DNA of 64,000 nt from Nonomuraea coxensis DSM 45129 (GCF_019397265.1 NZ_CP068985.1:1302001-1366000); one strand, 5' to 3'. Positions 1 through 10,933 are shown, numbered from the stretch's first letter. A program made the numbers and translations. Notes: a model not told the origin generated them from the letters alone.

Positions 1-221
1 CCATGCCGATCGACATGTTCAGGGCCATCACCAGGTAGCCCAGCTCGGGCTGCTCGGTGTGGGAGACGCCGAGGCCGACCAGGTCGAGCAGCGCGCCGAG
101 CGCGAACATCCCGACGAACATCGCGATGATCATCTCGACGTAGTGGAGGGCGAACCTGCCCCAGCGGCGGCCGGTCCTGGTCCCCGCGGCCGGGGTCGTC
201 TTCGTGTTCGTCGTCGTCATG
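1..221 (-). CDS. Membrane protein, N-terminal part (cut by window edge)
   Basis: The reading frame starts with ATG at 219-221 and runs off the left edge, so only the first 73 residues are visible. A short Thr-rich, basic head is followed by a hydrophobic segment (about residues 31-48, with a HYVEMIIAMFVGMFALGAL-like run) and a second hydrophobic stretch beginning near residue 61. This is the pattern of a small multi-pass membrane protein. It is divergent from the GlxA-type regulator at 320 with a 98-bp gap, so it may be that regulator's target. I do not recognise a function. Confidence 0.6.
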
Positions 222-284
222 GCTCCGACTGTCCCCGGGCGGGAGGGGACGGGCCAAGGCAGAGGGCCGGACACGTCCGGAAAC

Positions 285-313
285 TTGGGGTCTTGGTCCT
301 TTGACCCTAGAGT
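285..313 (+). promoter_or_regulatory. Promoter for a leaderless mRNA (GlxA-type regulator)
   Basis: A -35-like TTGGGG (285-290) and a -10 TAGAGT (308-313) are separated by 17 nt. The -10 ends 6 nt before the ATG at 320, which leaves no room for a ribosome binding site, so transcription probably starts at or next to the start codon. Confidence 0.5.
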
Positions 314-319
314 CGGGGC

Positions 320-1288
320 ATGAACGTCCGGCGGGTGGTCGTGGTGGCGTACGACGCCGCCTCGCTGCTCGACCTCGCCTGCGTCACCTCCACCCTGGAG
401 GAGGCCAACTGGCACGGCGCGGCGCCCTGCTACGAGGTGCGCGTCGCCGCGCCCGGCGGCAACCCGGTCACCTGCGGCACCGGGCTCACCGTCCAGGCCC
501 AGCTCCCGCTGGAACGCGTCACCGGGCCGCTCGACACGCTCGTCGTCTGCGGCGGCATCGGCTACGAGAACGCGGCGGCCAGCCCGTCCGTCGTGGGCCA
601 CGTACGCCGGCTGTCCAGGGAGAGCCGGCGGGTCGCGTCCGTGTGCACCGGGGCGTTCGTGCTGGCCGCGGCCGGGCTGCTCGACGGGCGGCGCGCCACC
701 ACGCACTGGCGGCTCGCCGCCGAGCTGGCCGCGCGCCACCCCGGGGTCGCCGTCGACCCCGACCCGATCTTCCTGCGGGACGGCGACGTCGCCACCTCCG
801 CGGGCGTCACCGCCGCCCTCGACCTCACCCTCGCCCTCGTCGAGGAGGACAACGGCCCCGAACTGTCCCGGGCCGTGGCCCGCAACCTCGTCACCTACCT
901 GCAGCGGCCCGGCAACCAGGCGCAGATGAGCATGTTCGTCGCCCCGCCCTCGCCCGCGAACGCCCTGGTCAAGCGGACCGTCGAGCACATCGGCGGGAAC
1001 CTCGCCGGCGACCTGTCCACGGCCGCGCTCGCCGCCGCCGCCGGGGTCAGCGAGCGGCACCTCACCCGGCTGTTCCTGCGCCACCTGGGCCAGACGCCCG
1101 GCCGGTACGTCCGCCAGGCCCGCGCCGAGGCCGCCGCCCACCTGCTGGCCTCCACGTCGCTGCCGACGGCCTCGATCGCGGCGCGCTGCGGGTTCGGGAC
1201 GGCCGAGACGCTGCGGCAGGCGTTCCTCGACAGGTACGGGGTCTCGCCCTCCCGCTACCGCCTGACGCAGAGCTCGGCCCTCGGCTGA
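320..1288 (+). CDS. GlxA-family transcriptional regulator (DJ-1/PfpI domain + AraC HTH)
   Basis: A 322-residue protein. Residues 1-180 form a DJ-1/PfpI (class I glutamine amidotransferase-like) fold with a nucleophile-elbow cysteine at C109 in SVCTGAF. The C-terminal ~100 residues hold two AraC-type helix-turn-helix motifs, with the family hallmark of a GFGTAETLRQAF-like segment followed by GVSPSRYR. Such proteins are one-component regulators; the DJ-1 part is thought to bind a ligand rather than act as an enzyme. The divergent membrane protein at 1-221 is the natural candidate target. The ATG at 320 is preferred over the longer out-of-frame reading because a -10 box lies just upstream. Confidence 0.85.
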   Translation: MNVRRVVVVAYDAASLLDLACVTSTLEEANWHGAAPCYEVRVAAPGGNPVTCGTGLTVQAQLPLERVTGPLDTLVVCGGIGYENAAASPSVVGHVRRLSRESRRVASVCTGAFVLAAAGLLDGRRATTHWRLAAELAARHPGVAVDPDPIFLRDGDVATSAGVTAALDLTLALVEEDNGPELSRAVARNLVTYLQRPGNQAQMSMFVAPPSPANALVKRTVEHIGGNLAGDLSTAALAAAAGVSERHLTRLFLRHLGQTPGRYVRQARAEAAAHLLASTSLPTASIAARCGFGTAETLRQAFLDRYGVSPSRYRLTQSSALG

Positions 1289-1294
1289 CCTGAC

Positions 1295-1300
1295 TAATGT
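1295..1300 (+). promoter_or_regulatory. -10 box (TAATGT) for a leaderless kinase mRNA
   Basis: TAATGT ends 7 nt before the ATG at 1308. This favours ATG 1308 over the in-frame GTG at 1299, which lies inside the -10 box itself. Confidence 0.45.
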
Positions 1301-1307
1301 GGCACCG

Positions 1308-2890
<1,583 letters not shown>

Positions 2891-2897
<7 letters not shown>

Positions 2898-2922
2898 GGG
2901 CGTGAGGGCGTGAGGGCGTGAG
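2891..2922 (+). repeat. Four perfect tandem copies of GGCGTGAG between kinase and SARP gene
   Basis: GGCGTGAG occurs at 2891-2898, 2899-2906, 2907-2914 and 2915-2922 without mismatch. The kinase stop codon (TGA 2895-2897) lies in the first copy. The GTG start of the SARP gene immediately follows the last copy. Copy-number change would alter the spacing and the GTGAGG-like translation initiation context without shifting either reading frame. Confidence 0.9.
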
Positions 2923-5823
2923 GTGGTGACCCGGTTCGGGGTGCTGGGCCCGTTGCGCGTCCCGGACGGGCCGGCGCCGGGGCCCGCCAAGCACCGTACG
3001 CTCCTGGCCGCCCTCCTGCTGGCCGCGCCCGAGCCGGTCCCGGCGGGCCGCCTGATGGCCGCCGTCTGGGACGACCGGCCGCCGGCCTCGGCGGAGTCGG
3101 TGCTCCGGGTGTACGTCAGCGCGCTGCGCAAGCTCGTGGCCGGCATCCGTACCGTGCCCGGCGGCGGCTACCTGCTCGACGTCGCGCCGGACGACGTGGA
3201 CTGCCACCGCTTCGAGCGCCTGGTCGCCGAGGCGCGGAGGGAGCGGGCGGCGGGCCGGGCCGGAGCGGCGGCCGACGGGCTGCGGGCGGCGCTGGGGTTG
3301 TGGCGGGGGCCGGCGCTCGACGGCGTCGAGTCCTCGGCGCTGCGCCGCGCGTACGGGGTGCCGCTGGAGGAGCTGCGGCTGACGGCGCTGGAGGAGCGCG
3401 TCGAGCTGGACCTGGGGCTGGGGCGGGCCGCGGAGGTGATCGGGGAGCTGCGGGCGCTGGTGGGCGCGCACCCGCTGCGCGAGCGGGCCTGGGTGCACCT
3501 GATGGACGCGCTCCACCAGGCGGGACGGCGGTCGGAGGCGCTGGCGGCGTACCAGGAGGCGCGGCGGACACTGGTGGAGGAGCTGGGCCTGGAGCCGGGC
3601 GCCGAGCTGACCGAGGCCCACCGCCGCGTCCTCCTGGACGCCGGCCCGCCGAGGGGCCGGCCGGGCGAGGGCGGGACTTGGGCGCGGCGCCCGGGCGTGG
3701 TGGACGAGCTGCCGCCCGACATCTCGGACTTCTGTGGTCGGCGTGACGCGCTCGCCTGGATCGCAGGGACCGTGGCCGACGCCGCGTCCACGGCCCCCGT
3801 CCACCTGGTCCTGTACGGCCCCCCAGGCGCAGGCAAGTCGGCCCTGGCCGTCCACGCCGCCGCCGCCCTCGACCTCCCGAGCGGCGGCCACCGCGGCGCC
3901 GCCGGCGACGACCTCCCTGGTGGCCGTCTCTACGCCTCGCTCGGCTCGCGGGGGCCCGGGGCCGTGCTGGAGGATCTGTTGCGTTCCCTGGGGTGCCCCG
4001 ACGGTGCGGTGCCGCCCGCGCTGGACGAGCGGGTGCGGCTCTACCGCAGTCTGACCGCGCGGCGGCGGCTCCTGGTCGTGCTGGACGACGCCGCCGACGA
4101 GGCTCAGGTCCGCCCTCTGCTGCCGACCGGGCCGGGCAGCGTCACGCTGGTCACCAGCCGGTCGTCGCTGCCGGGGCTGGAGGCGGCGCGGGCGTACGAG
4201 CTGGGCCTGCTGGCCGAGGACGAGGCCGTGGCGCTGCTCGCGGGCGTCGCCGGGGCCGATCGGGTACGCGCCGAGCCCGAGGCCGCCCGCCGCATCGTCC
4301 GGCTGTGCGGGCGGCTGCCGCTGGCCCTGCGCATCGCCGGGTCCCGCCTGGCCAGGAAGCCCGGCTGGACCCTCGACCACCTGGCGGGCCGCCTCGGGGA
4401 CGAGCGGCGCAGGCTCGACGAGCTGAGCGCGGGCGACCTCGCCGTACGCGGCAGCCTGGCCCTCGGCTACCGGGGCCTGCCCGACCCCGAACGGCGGCTG
4501 CTGCGCGAGCTGGGCGCCTTCTCCGCGCCCGACTTCGCCCCCTGGGCGCTGGACGCGGACCTGGAGCCGCTGGCGGAGGCCGGGCTGCTGCGCTCGCGCG
4601 GGCTGGACGAGGCCGGCCAGGAGCGGTACGGCTGGCACGACCTCACCCGCCTCTACGCCGCCGAACGCCTGGCCGAGGAGGACGGCGGTCCTGGCGGCGT
4701 GCTGGCGTACCGGGCGGAGGCGATCCTGGAGCGGGTACGGCGGGCGCACGCCGCCCTCCTGCCCGCCGAGCCCGGCACCGGCCGTACGCGGATCCATCCG
4801 GACCAGGGCGGCGGGGAGCCGGCGCTGGAGACGGGCCTGCTGCGCGGTGAGGCGCGCTGGCTGAGCGCCGAGCGGCGGTTCCTGGTGGCGGCGGTCGGCG
4901 ACTTCCACCGGGCCGGGCTGCACGAGGCGGCCTGGCGGCTGGCGTTCTACCTCACGCCGCTGTTCGAGCTGAACGCCCACCACGACGACTGGCACGCCAC
5001 CACGGCCACCGGCCTGGAGGCGGCCCGCGCCGCCCGCCACCGCGCCGGCGAGGCCCTGCTGCTGCGCGGCCTGGCCGACCTGCACCGGATCGAGGGCCGT
5101 CTGGAGGCCGCCGAGGCGGCGTTGCGCGCGGCCCTGCCCCTGGCGGAGGGGCTGGAGCTGGCCCGGGTCACGCTCCGCCTCGGCCTGGTCCAGGGCCGCC
5201 GCGCCGGGACGCGCCCGGCTCTCGGGCCGCAGGCGGAGCAGGCGCTGGGGCGGGCGCTGCGGGCGTTCGAGGAGGCCGGTGACCGGCGGGGCCGGGCCGA
5301 GGCGCTGCGCGGGCTCGGCGCGCTGCGGCGGGAGGCGGGGCCGCTGGAGGCGAGCCTGGCCGCGTACCTGGAGCTGGGGGACCGGCGCGGGGCGGCGGAG
5401 GTCTCGCTCGACCTGGCCAGGCTGCACCTCGCCGCGGGCCGGCACGCCGAGGCGCGGCGCTGCCTGGAGCGGCGGCTGGAGGTCAACCGGCGGCTCGGCG
5501 ACCGGCTGCGGGAGGCGGTCGCGCTGCTCGTACAGGCTGAGCTGGACAGCGCGGAAGGGCGGCACGGGGCCGCCGCGGCGGCCGCCCGCGCGGCCCGGGA
5601 GACCTTCGTCCACCACGGCGACCGCGGGAACGCCGCCCGCGCCCTGCTGGCGCTCGGCCGGGCGGTGCTCGCCGGCGGCGACACCACTGGTACGGATGAT
5701 GCGGTTGGTGTCTTCGTGCGTGCTATGGAAGAGTTTGACGGCCTTGGCGAGAGCGACCAGGAGGCCCGGACGGGCGCGGCCGAGGCCGCGCGGCTCGCCG
5801 AGGAGGCCCGGCGGCGGCGGTGA
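2923..5823 (+). CDS. AfsR/SARP-family transcriptional regulator with NB-ARC and TPR regions
   Basis: A 966-residue regulator. The N-terminal winged-helix and BTAD (bacterial transcriptional activation) domains cover roughly residues 1-245. A GRRD linker leads into an AAA/NB-ARC ATPase with Walker A GPPGAGKS near 300 and Walker B LLVVLDDA near 385. The C-terminal half is helical and rich in TPR-like repeats. The layout and length match AfsR-type SARPs, which activate secondary-metabolism or differentiation genes. The start is one of two adjacent GTG codons (2923 or 2926) directly after the tandem repeat. No biosynthetic cluster sits beside it, so its target is unknown. Confidence 0.85.
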   Translation: MVTRFGVLGPLRVPDGPAPGPAKHRTLLAALLLAAPEPVPAGRLMAAVWDDRPPASAESVLRVYVSALRKLVAGIRTVPGGGYLLDVAPDDVDCHRFERLVAEARRERAAGRAGAAADGLRAALGLWRGPALDGVESSALRRAYGVPLEELRLTALEERVELDLGLGRAAEVIGELRALVGAHPLRERAWVHLMDALHQAGRRSEALAAYQEARRTLVEELGLEPGAELTEAHRRVLLDAGPPRGRPGEGGTWARRPGVVDELPPDISDFCGRRDALAWIAGTVADAASTAPVHLVLYGPPGAGKSALAVHAAAALDLPSGGHRGAAGDDLPGGRLYASLGSRGPGAVLEDLLRSLGCPDGAVPPALDERVRLYRSLTARRRLLVVLDDAADEAQVRPLLPTGPGSVTLVTSRSSLPGLEAARAYELGLLAEDEAVALLAGVAGADRVRAEPEAARRIVRLCGRLPLALRIAGSRLARKPGWTLDHLAGRLGDERRRLDELSAGDLAVRGSLALGYRGLPDPERRLLRELGAFSAPDFAPWALDADLEPLAEAGLLRSRGLDEAGQERYGWHDLTRLYAAERLAEEDGGPGGVLAYRAEAILERVRRAHAALLPAEPGTGRTRIHPDQGGGEPALETGLLRGEARWLSAERRFLVAAVGDFHRAGLHEAAWRLAFYLTPLFELNAHHDDWHATTATGLEAARAARHRAGEALLLRGLADLHRIEGRLEAAEAALRAALPLAEGLELARVTLRLGLVQGRRAGTRPALGPQAEQALGRALRAFEEAGDRRGRAEALRGLGALRREAGPLEASLAAYLELGDRRGAAEVSLDLARLHLAAGRHAEARRCLERRLEVNRRLGDRLREAVALLVQAELDSAEGRHGAAAAAARAARETFVHHGDRGNAARALLALGRAVLAGGDTTGTDDAVGVFVRAMEEFDGLGESDQEARTGAAEAARLAEEARRRR

Positions 5824-5913
5824 CCGGGCCCGCGCACCGCGGCTATGCGGATCCTGAACGCCGCCTCCCTAGGGTGAGGGCCACATCCCCGAACGACGAA
5901 GGTGATCACGACG

Positions 5914-6513
5914 ATGCGAAAGACGATCGTGCTGGCCGTCGCGGCGGCCGCGCTCGCGGGCTGCGGCGTGCTGCCGGGCGTCCCGCAGGGCGGCGGCGGC
6001 GAGGAGCGTCAGTCGCGGCCCGTCTCGGAGAGCGCTCCGGCGTCCGCCCCCGAGCGGCAGCCGGAGCCGCCGGCCCAGAAGAGCGCGCCTCCGCAGCAGG
6101 GCGCGGTGATCGCGACCAAGCAGGCCAAGGTCGGCGCCGGCGACATGTACGGCGAGGCCCGCGTCGACCTCACCGGTCTCAAGCGGCAGGGCAGGACCGT
6201 CACCCTGACCTGGGTCGTCACCGCGCTCGACGGCAAGGTCAACGTGCACAACGGCTTCGGCACCGCCCCGCTGGACTTCACGGTCTCGGGCGTCGCCCTC
6301 ATCGACCCGGTCAACGCCAAGCGCTACCGCGTCGCCCGCAACGGCACCGGCGCGGACGCCGCGTGCGTGTGCTCCGATACGCAGGGCCAGTTCCTGGGGA
6401 AGGGCGAGGCGTCCACGCTGTACGCGGTCTTCGCCGCCCCGCCGGCCGACGTGAGCACGATCAACGTCGAGATGCCGAGGATCGGCGTGTTCACCGATGT
6501 TCCGATCTCTTAG
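5914..6513 (+). CDS. Secreted lipoprotein of unknown function
   Basis: A 199-residue protein with a lipoprotein signal: basic MRK, a hydrophobic core, and lipobox LAGC with the lipid-modified cysteine at C17. A Pro/Glu/Gln-rich linker (about 20-65) precedes a globular domain that contains a close cysteine pair, CVC. ATG 5914 is chosen because GAAGGTG sits upstream and the signal peptide begins there; the longer reading from 5902 adds only four residues. It overlaps the OmpA-domain gene by 17 bp, so the two are probably co-translated and may act together in the envelope. Confidence 0.7.
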   Translation: MRKTIVLAVAAAALAGCGVLPGVPQGGGGEERQSRPVSESAPASAPERQPEPPAQKSAPPQQGAVIATKQAKVGAGDMYGEARVDLTGLKRQGRTVTLTWVVTALDGKVNVHNGFGTAPLDFTVSGVALIDPVNAKRYRVARNGTGADAACVCSDTQGQFLGKGEASTLYAVFAAPPADVSTINVEMPRIGVFTDVPIS

Positions 6514-7048
6514 CGCGGCTCTCGTCCTCGCCCTGTCGTCCCCGACGCCGGCGCCGGTGCCGGAGGTGCCGTCCGAGGCCACCGGCGTCGTCGAGGACCT
6601 GGTGCTGCCGGTCGAGGACGTCATCGGCGAGGTCGAGTCCCTGGACGGCACCGAGAGCGAGACCAAGCAGGGACGCCAGGTGACCCTCGCGGTGACCAGT
6701 GACGTGCTGTTCGCGCTGGACAAGTGGCGGCTCACCCCCAAGGCCCGGCAGCGGCTCGAGCAGGTGGCCGCCAAGGTCAACGCCGAGAGCGCGGGCGGCG
6801 CCGTCAGGATCGAGGGCCACACCGACGACCAGGGCACGGACGCCTACAACCTGACGCTCTCCCGCCGCCGCGCGCAGGCCGTCCAGCAGGCCGTGCGGGG
6901 CATGATCACCGTCCCTGGCGTCACCCTCCAGGCCACCGGGTACGGCGAGAGCCGCCCCAAACTGCCCAACTTCGTCGAGGGCAGGCCGGTCGAGGGCAAC
7001 CGGGCCAGGAACCGGCGGGTCGAGGTCGTCTTCACCGCCAAGCGGTAG
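6497..7048 (+). CDS. OmpA C-terminal-domain protein (peptidoglycan-binding)
   Basis: A 183-residue protein with a short signal-like N-terminus and an OmpA/MotB domain at about 70-180. The family marks are visible: VLFALDKWRLTPKA, IEGHTDDQGTDAYNLTLS and the terminal NRARNRRVEV. This domain binds meso-diaminopimelate in peptidoglycan. The start lies inside the 3' end of the lipoprotein gene, which indicates translational coupling. The pair probably forms a wall-attached envelope unit. Confidence 0.85.
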   Translation: MFRSLSAALVLALSSPTPAPVPEVPSEATGVVEDLVLPVEDVIGEVESLDGTESETKQGRQVTLAVTSDVLFALDKWRLTPKARQRLEQVAAKVNAESAGGAVRIEGHTDDQGTDAYNLTLSRRRAQAVQQAVRGMITVPGVTLQATGYGESRPKLPNFVEGRPVEGNRARNRRVEVVFTAKR

Positions 7049-7060
7049 CCGGCGGGGCGG

Positions 7061-8191
7061 TCAGTCCACCGGAAGCTCTCCCAGGGTCACCTCGACCGTC
7101 GCCGGGGACCCGTCGGCGCGGATGAGCCCGACCTTGACCTTGGTGCCCGGCTGCAGGGCGGCGATGGTCTCGGTCAGGTCGGCGATGGTGGGCGTCTTCT
7201 TGTCGTTGACCGAGACGATGACGTCGCCGGTCTTGATGCCGGCCTTGGCCGCGCCGCCGTCCGGCTCCACGCGGGCCACCCCGACGCCTGAGGGCCGGCC
7301 GTCCTCGCCGAGCACCGTGCTGCCCCGGATGCCGAGCGCGGCCCGGTGGCTGTTGGTGACCTTGCCGTTCTTGATGATCTGCTCGGCGATGTCCACGGCG
7401 GTGTTGCCGGGGATGGCGAAGCCGATGCCGGGGGCGGCGCCGCCGCCGAGGTCGGGGTTGGTGGCCGTGAGCGTCGGGATGCCGATCACCTGGCCGGACA
7501 GGTTCACCAGCGCGCCGCCGCTGTTGCCGGGGTTGATGCTGGCGGAGGTCTGGATGGCGTTGGCGATCGTGGCGCCGGGGGAGCCCGACTCCTGCGGCTC
7601 GGTGATGGTACGCCCGACCGCCGAGACGATGCCCTCGGTGACGCTGCCGGACAGGCCGAGCGGGTTGCCCATGGCGAGCACGATCTGCCCGACCCGCACC
7701 TTCGTCGAGTCGCCGAACGTGGCCGGCCGCAGCCCGTCGGCGTTCTCCACCTTGATCACGGCCAGGTCGCCGGCGGCGAAGGAGCGCACCAGGCGCGCCT
7801 TGCGCTCGGCGCCGCCGGTGGCGAAGGCGACGCTCATCTCGGTGGCCTCGCCGACCACGTGGGCGTTCGTGACGATGTGCCCGGCGTCGTCGAAGACGAT
7901 GCCGGAGCCGAGGCCGACCTTGGTGTTGATCTGCACGATGGACGGCAGGACGTTGGCGATGACCTGCTCGTAGGCGGCCTCCAGGCCCTGGGCGGTGCCC
8001 GTGGGGCCTTGGGTGCCGGTCGCGCCCGGCGGCGTCGCGGGCGTGGTGGCCGGCGACGTCGCGGCGGGCGTGGCGGCCGGTGACCCCGCGCCGGTGGAGG
8101 AGAGCGGTCCGCAGCCCGCGAGCAGCACGGCGGCGGCGGCGAGCGCCGCGGCGGTCCTCCTCAGGGGCGTTTCCCTCGTGGGCTGCCTCAT
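7061..8191 (-). CDS. Trypsin-like serine protease with PDZ domain, HtrA/DegP-like lipoprotein
   Basis: A 376-residue protein. A lipobox LLAGC places the modified cysteine at C27, followed by a Thr/Pro/Ala-rich linker to about residue 65. The protease domain carries the triad H111 (TNAHVV), D142 (AAGDLAVIKV) and S224 (NPGNSGGALV). A PDZ domain occupies about 285-370. HtrA proteins degrade or refold damaged exported proteins; this one should be anchored to the outer face of the membrane. It lies 18 bp downstream of the acyl-CoA synthetase on the same strand and converges with the OmpA-domain gene with 12 bp between stops. Confidence 0.9.
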   Translation of the reverse strand: MRQPTRETPLRRTAAALAAAAVLLAGCGPLSSTGAGSPAATPAATSPATTPATPPGATGTQGPTGTAQGLEAAYEQVIANVLPSIVQINTKVGLGSGIVFDDAGHIVTNAHVVGEATEMSVAFATGGAERKARLVRSFAAGDLAVIKVENADGLRPATFGDSTKVRVGQIVLAMGNPLGLSGSVTEGIVSAVGRTITEPQESGSPGATIANAIQTSASINPGNSGGALVNLSGQVIGIPTLTATNPDLGGGAAPGIGFAIPGNTAVDIAEQIIKNGKVTNSHRAALGIRGSTVLGEDGRPSGVGVARVEPDGGAAKAGIKTGDVIVSVNDKKTPTIADLTETIAALQPGTKVKVGLIRADGSPATVEVTLGELPVD

Positions 8192-8209
8192 GGCAGTTGT
8201 GTGCCCGAA

Positions 8210-9640
8210 TCAGTGCGAAAGATACGCCTCACGGACATTTCGCCTGCTGAGCTTTCCCGTGGGGGTACGCGGCAGCGACTCCCGGTACTCGATCACCCGG
8301 GGGTGCTTCAGCCGGGCCAGCCGGGGCGCGCAGTGCCGCAGCAGCTCGGCGGTCAGCTCCTCGCCGCCCGTCACCCCGGGCGCCGGCTGGACCAGCGCCA
8401 CGACCTTGTGGCCCCACTCGGGGTCGGGCACGCCGATCACGGCCACGTCCGCCACCGCCGGGTGCTCCAGCAGCGCCGCCTCGATCTCGGCCGGGTAGAT
8501 GTTCACGCCGCCCGAGATGATCAGGTCGGTGCGGCGGTCGAGCAGGAACAGGTAGCCGTCCTCGTCCAGGTAGCCGATGTCGCCGGGCGTGTAGTCGCGC
8601 CCGCGCATGGCGGCGGCCGTCTTGTCCGGGTCGCCGTGGTACTCGAAGCGGTTGATGCCGCCGATGTAGACGAGGCCGGGCTGTCCGGGCGGCTGCTCCT
8701 CGCCGTCCTCGCCGACGATCGTGAAGCGCATGCCGTCCAGCGCCCTGCCGACCGTGCCGGGCCGCTCCAGCCACTCCTGGGACGACACCATGGTCGCCAC
8801 GGCCGCCTCGGTGGAGCCGTAGTACTCCCACAGCACCGGGCCGAGCCAGTCGATCATCGCCTGCTTGACGGCCGGAGGGCAGAAGGCGGCCCCGTGGTAG
8901 AGGTGGGTGAGGGACGACAGATCGTACGACTCCCGGTCCGGCACGGCCAGCAGCCGGTGGAACATCGTGGGCACCATGAAGGCGTTCGTCACCCGGTGCT
9001 CCTGGATGAGCCGCAGCGTCTCGGCCGCGTCGAACCGCTCGGGCGCCACGATCGCGTGCCCGAACTGCAGCGCCATCATCGCCTGCCCGTACGGGGCCGA
9101 GTGGTAGAGCTGCGAGCACACCAGGTGCACCCCGCCCATCGGCAGGCCGAAGTGCTTCCAGCTCTTGCGCATGAGGATCGGGTACAGCTCCTCGGGGGTC
9201 AGCTCCAGCAGCCGCCGCCGTACGCCCTTGGGGCGGCCCGTGGTGCCCGAGGTGTAGAGCATCATGGAGCCGGCCGAGCGCTCGGCGGGGGCGGTGTCCG
9301 GCTGCCCCGCCGTCAGGTCGGCGACCGTGAGGGCGTCCGGCGAGACGACCACCTTGGCGCCGCAGTCGGCGACGACGTAGTCCATCTCCTCGGCGGTGAA
9401 GTGCCAGTTGACGGGCACCAGGTAGGCGCCGATCTGGTACGTCGCCAGCATCATGACGAGCGCGTCCTGACCGTTCTTCAGCACGGTCACCACGCAGTCG
9501 CCCCGGCGGACGCCGCGTGAGGCCAGGCCGTTGGACGCCTGGTTCACCCGGGACAGCAGGGCTCCGTAGGTGACGTTCTCCTCGCCGAGGAGAGCGGGAC
9601 GAGCCGGGTCTTCGGCGGCGATCTCGTAGAAACCCCTCAT
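8210..9640 (-). CDS. AMP-dependent acyl-CoA synthetase (FadD-like)
   Basis: A 476-residue adenylate-forming enzyme that should activate a carboxylic acid to its CoA thioester. The P-loop [12 protein letters not shown] lies near residues 128-139. The acyl-adenylate motif YYGSTEAAV, the [17 protein letters not shown] hinge region and the C-terminal PTGKLSRR lysine are all present. It resembles the synthetase at 28086 (shared NWH, TGxPKGVRR and EYYG/A elements). Together with the divergent side's downstream FadE34-like dehydrogenase, this suggests a steroid or branched-acid substrate (inference). The start ATG at 9640 has a -10-like TAAGGT 8 nt upstream and an operator-like palindrome beside it. 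Confidence 0.85.
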   Translation of the reverse strand: MRGFYEIAAEDPARPALLGEENVTYGALLSRVNQASNGLASRGVRRGDCVVTVLKNGQDALVMMLATYQIGAYLVPVNWHFTAEEMDYVVADCGAKVVVSPDALTVADLTAGQPDTAPAERSAGSMMLYTSGTTGRPKGVRRRLLELTPEELYPILMRKSWKHFGLPMGGVHLVCSQLYHSAPYGQAMMALQFGHAIVAPERFDAAETLRLIQEHRVTNAFMVPTMFHRLLAVPDRESYDLSSLTHLYHGAAFCPPAVKQAMIDWLGPVLWEYYGSTEAAVATMVSSQEWLERPGTVGRALDGMRFTIVGEDGEEQPPGQPGLVYIGGINRFEYHGDPDKTAAAMRGRDYTPGDIGYLDEDGYLFLLDRRTDLIISGGVNIYPAEIEAALLEHPAVADVAVIGVPDPEWGHKVVALVQPAPGVTGGEELTAELLRHCAPRLARLKHPRVIEYRESLPRTPTGKLSRRNVREAYLSH

Positions 9641-9648
9641 GTCGCCAG

Positions 9649-9669
9649 ACCTTACAGAATTAGATTCTG
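9649..9669 (-). promoter_or_regulatory. -10 box and palindromic operator-like site upstream of acyl-CoA synthetase
   Basis: On the minus strand TAAGGT (9649-9654) ends 8 nt from the ATG at 9640. Directly upstream, 9655-9669 is a perfect 6-3-6 inverted repeat, CAGAAT-TAG-ATTCTG, in the space between -35 and -10. The AGAA-N5-TTCT geometry recurs at 10881 and 24068. Confidence 0.5.
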
Positions 9670-9707
9670 CTGGGGCTATAGAGGAAATAACCCGCTCTGC
9701 GGTGACG

Positions 9708-9713
9708 TAACCT
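9708..9713 (+). promoter_or_regulatory. -10 box (TAACCT) for a leaderless mRNA
   Basis: TAACCT ends 7 nt before the ATG at 9721. No convincing -35 is visible. The weak AAGG in between could act as a ribosome site instead. Confidence 0.35.
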
Positions 9714-9720
9714 CAAGGCC

Positions 9721-10857
9721 ATGGCGGACGTCGGCGACCAGATACCCTCCTCGAACTCACCCACCACCCCGTTTCGCAAGGTCGTCCTGCCGCCGGCCGA
9801 GGAGACCGTGCAGATCCAGCGGCCCCCGGCCCCTCCACGCCCCCAGCCCCCATCCGGCCCGCAGCAGCGGCCTCAGCCCCAGTCCGGCCCCCAGGCTCGG
9901 CCCCAGCCGGCGTCCGGTCCGCAGCCGCAGTCGCCCATGTCCCAGCAGCCGAGGCCCCAGCGGCCGATGGCGCCGCAGCCGATGCCGCCGGTAGTGGGTG
10001 GTGGCCGGTCTGAGGAGTTGCCGCGGGGAGCCGTGCCGACGCCCGTGGGGATGCCGCCGATGCCGCCCGTGCCCCCGGTGCCGCCGCGGCGCGGGCTCGG
10101 CGACATCCCGATCAAGGTCGTGTACCTGATCGGCGCGATCGTCGCCACGATCGCCGCCGTCCTGCTGATCTTCGTGGTCTTCTCCGGCGACGTGCCGGCG
10201 AACCAGCAGCCGTCGGGGGACGAGGACGTCGTCCGCGTCGCCCCGCTGCCGTCCGCCTCCGCCACGGCGAGCGCGTCGGCGTCCGCCTCGGCGACCCCGT
10301 CGGCGAGCCCGGTCGTGCTGCCCCCGGTGCCGGCGAGCCGGGCGTTCAGGGCGTCCCCCGGCACCCCGGCGGCGGTCATCGGCACGATCTCCGACAAGAC
10401 GGTCGGCATCTCGTACCCGCGTCTGGCCGCGCCGTGGCAGGCCAGGTCGTACCCGCCGTACTCGATCGCGCAGCGCATCGGCAAGGTGGAGATGCCGTAC
10501 ACGCTGATCGCCTCGGCGATGTACCCGGGCCAGTCCCCGGCGAAGAAGCCCAGCGCGGACGCCGACTACCGCGAGATCGCCACGGACGCGGTCCGCTGGG
10601 CGGTCCGCACCCAGTACCCCAAGGGCGCGGCGGTCGAGTGGACCGCCTCCCAGAAGATTCCGGTGGGCAAGGGCTGGACGCTCGGCTTCAAGGTCACCTA
10701 CACCGAGGGCGGCAAGCGGCAGGTCGCCCAGGCTCTGGTGACGGTGGTCGAGGTGGGCAAGACCAAGCCCGCCATGCTGCTGGCCACGATCCCCGAGACG
10801 AACAAGGCGCGCTGGCCGGACCTGAGCACCCTCGCCCGGCAGGTTCGCCCGTTGTAA
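9721..10857 (+). CDS. Proline-rich single-pass membrane protein of unknown function
   Basis: A 378-residue protein. Residues 1-125 are a Pro/Gln/Ser-rich low-complexity cytoplasmic region with repeated QP-SGP-like units. One transmembrane helix follows at about 137-160 (VVYLIGAIVATIAAVLLIFVVF). Next comes a Ser/Ala-rich linker and then a globular outer domain of ~165 residues with an SYPRLAAPW start. The layout (disordered head, one helix, secreted tail) is common among actinomycete envelope proteins. I do not recognise the outer domain. Confidence 0.7.
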   Translation: MADVGDQIPSSNSPTTPFRKVVLPPAEETVQIQRPPAPPRPQPPSGPQQRPQPQSGPQARPQPASGPQPQSPMSQQPRPQRPMAPQPMPPVVGGGRSEELPRGAVPTPVGMPPMPPVPPVPPRRGLGDIPIKVVYLIGAIVATIAAVLLIFVVFSGDVPANQQPSGDEDVVRVAPLPSASATASASASASATPSASPVVLPPVPASRAFRASPGTPAAVIGTISDKTVGISYPRLAAPWQARSYPPYSIAQRIGKVEMPYTLIASAMYPGQSPAKKPSADADYREIATDAVRWAVRTQYPKGAAVEWTASQKIPVGKGWTLGFKVTYTEGGKRQVAQALVTVVEVGKTKPAMLLATIPETNKARWPDLSTLARQVRPL

Positions 10858-10861
10858 GGCG

Positions 10862-10893
10862 TTGGACAGAAGCATGCTCTAGAATATGGTTCC
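10862..10893 (+). promoter_or_regulatory. Promoter with overlapping palindrome, acyl-CoA dehydrogenase
   Basis: TTGGAC (10862-10867) and TATGGT (10885-10890) are 17 nt apart, a near-ideal spacing. The imperfect palindrome AGAA-TATGG-TTCC (10881-10893) covers the -10 box, as expected for a repressor site. Its AGAA-N5-TTCY pattern matches the sites at 9656 and 24068. Confidence 0.55.
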
Positions 10894-10933
10894 GGTATTG
10901 CACCGGCCCCCTGGACCTGCTGGAGGATGAGCG

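Noticed and set aside
2923..5823. Secondary-metabolite gene cluster implied by the SARP regulator
   Set aside because: No polyketide synthase, peptide synthetase, terpene or RiPP core gene is present in the window.
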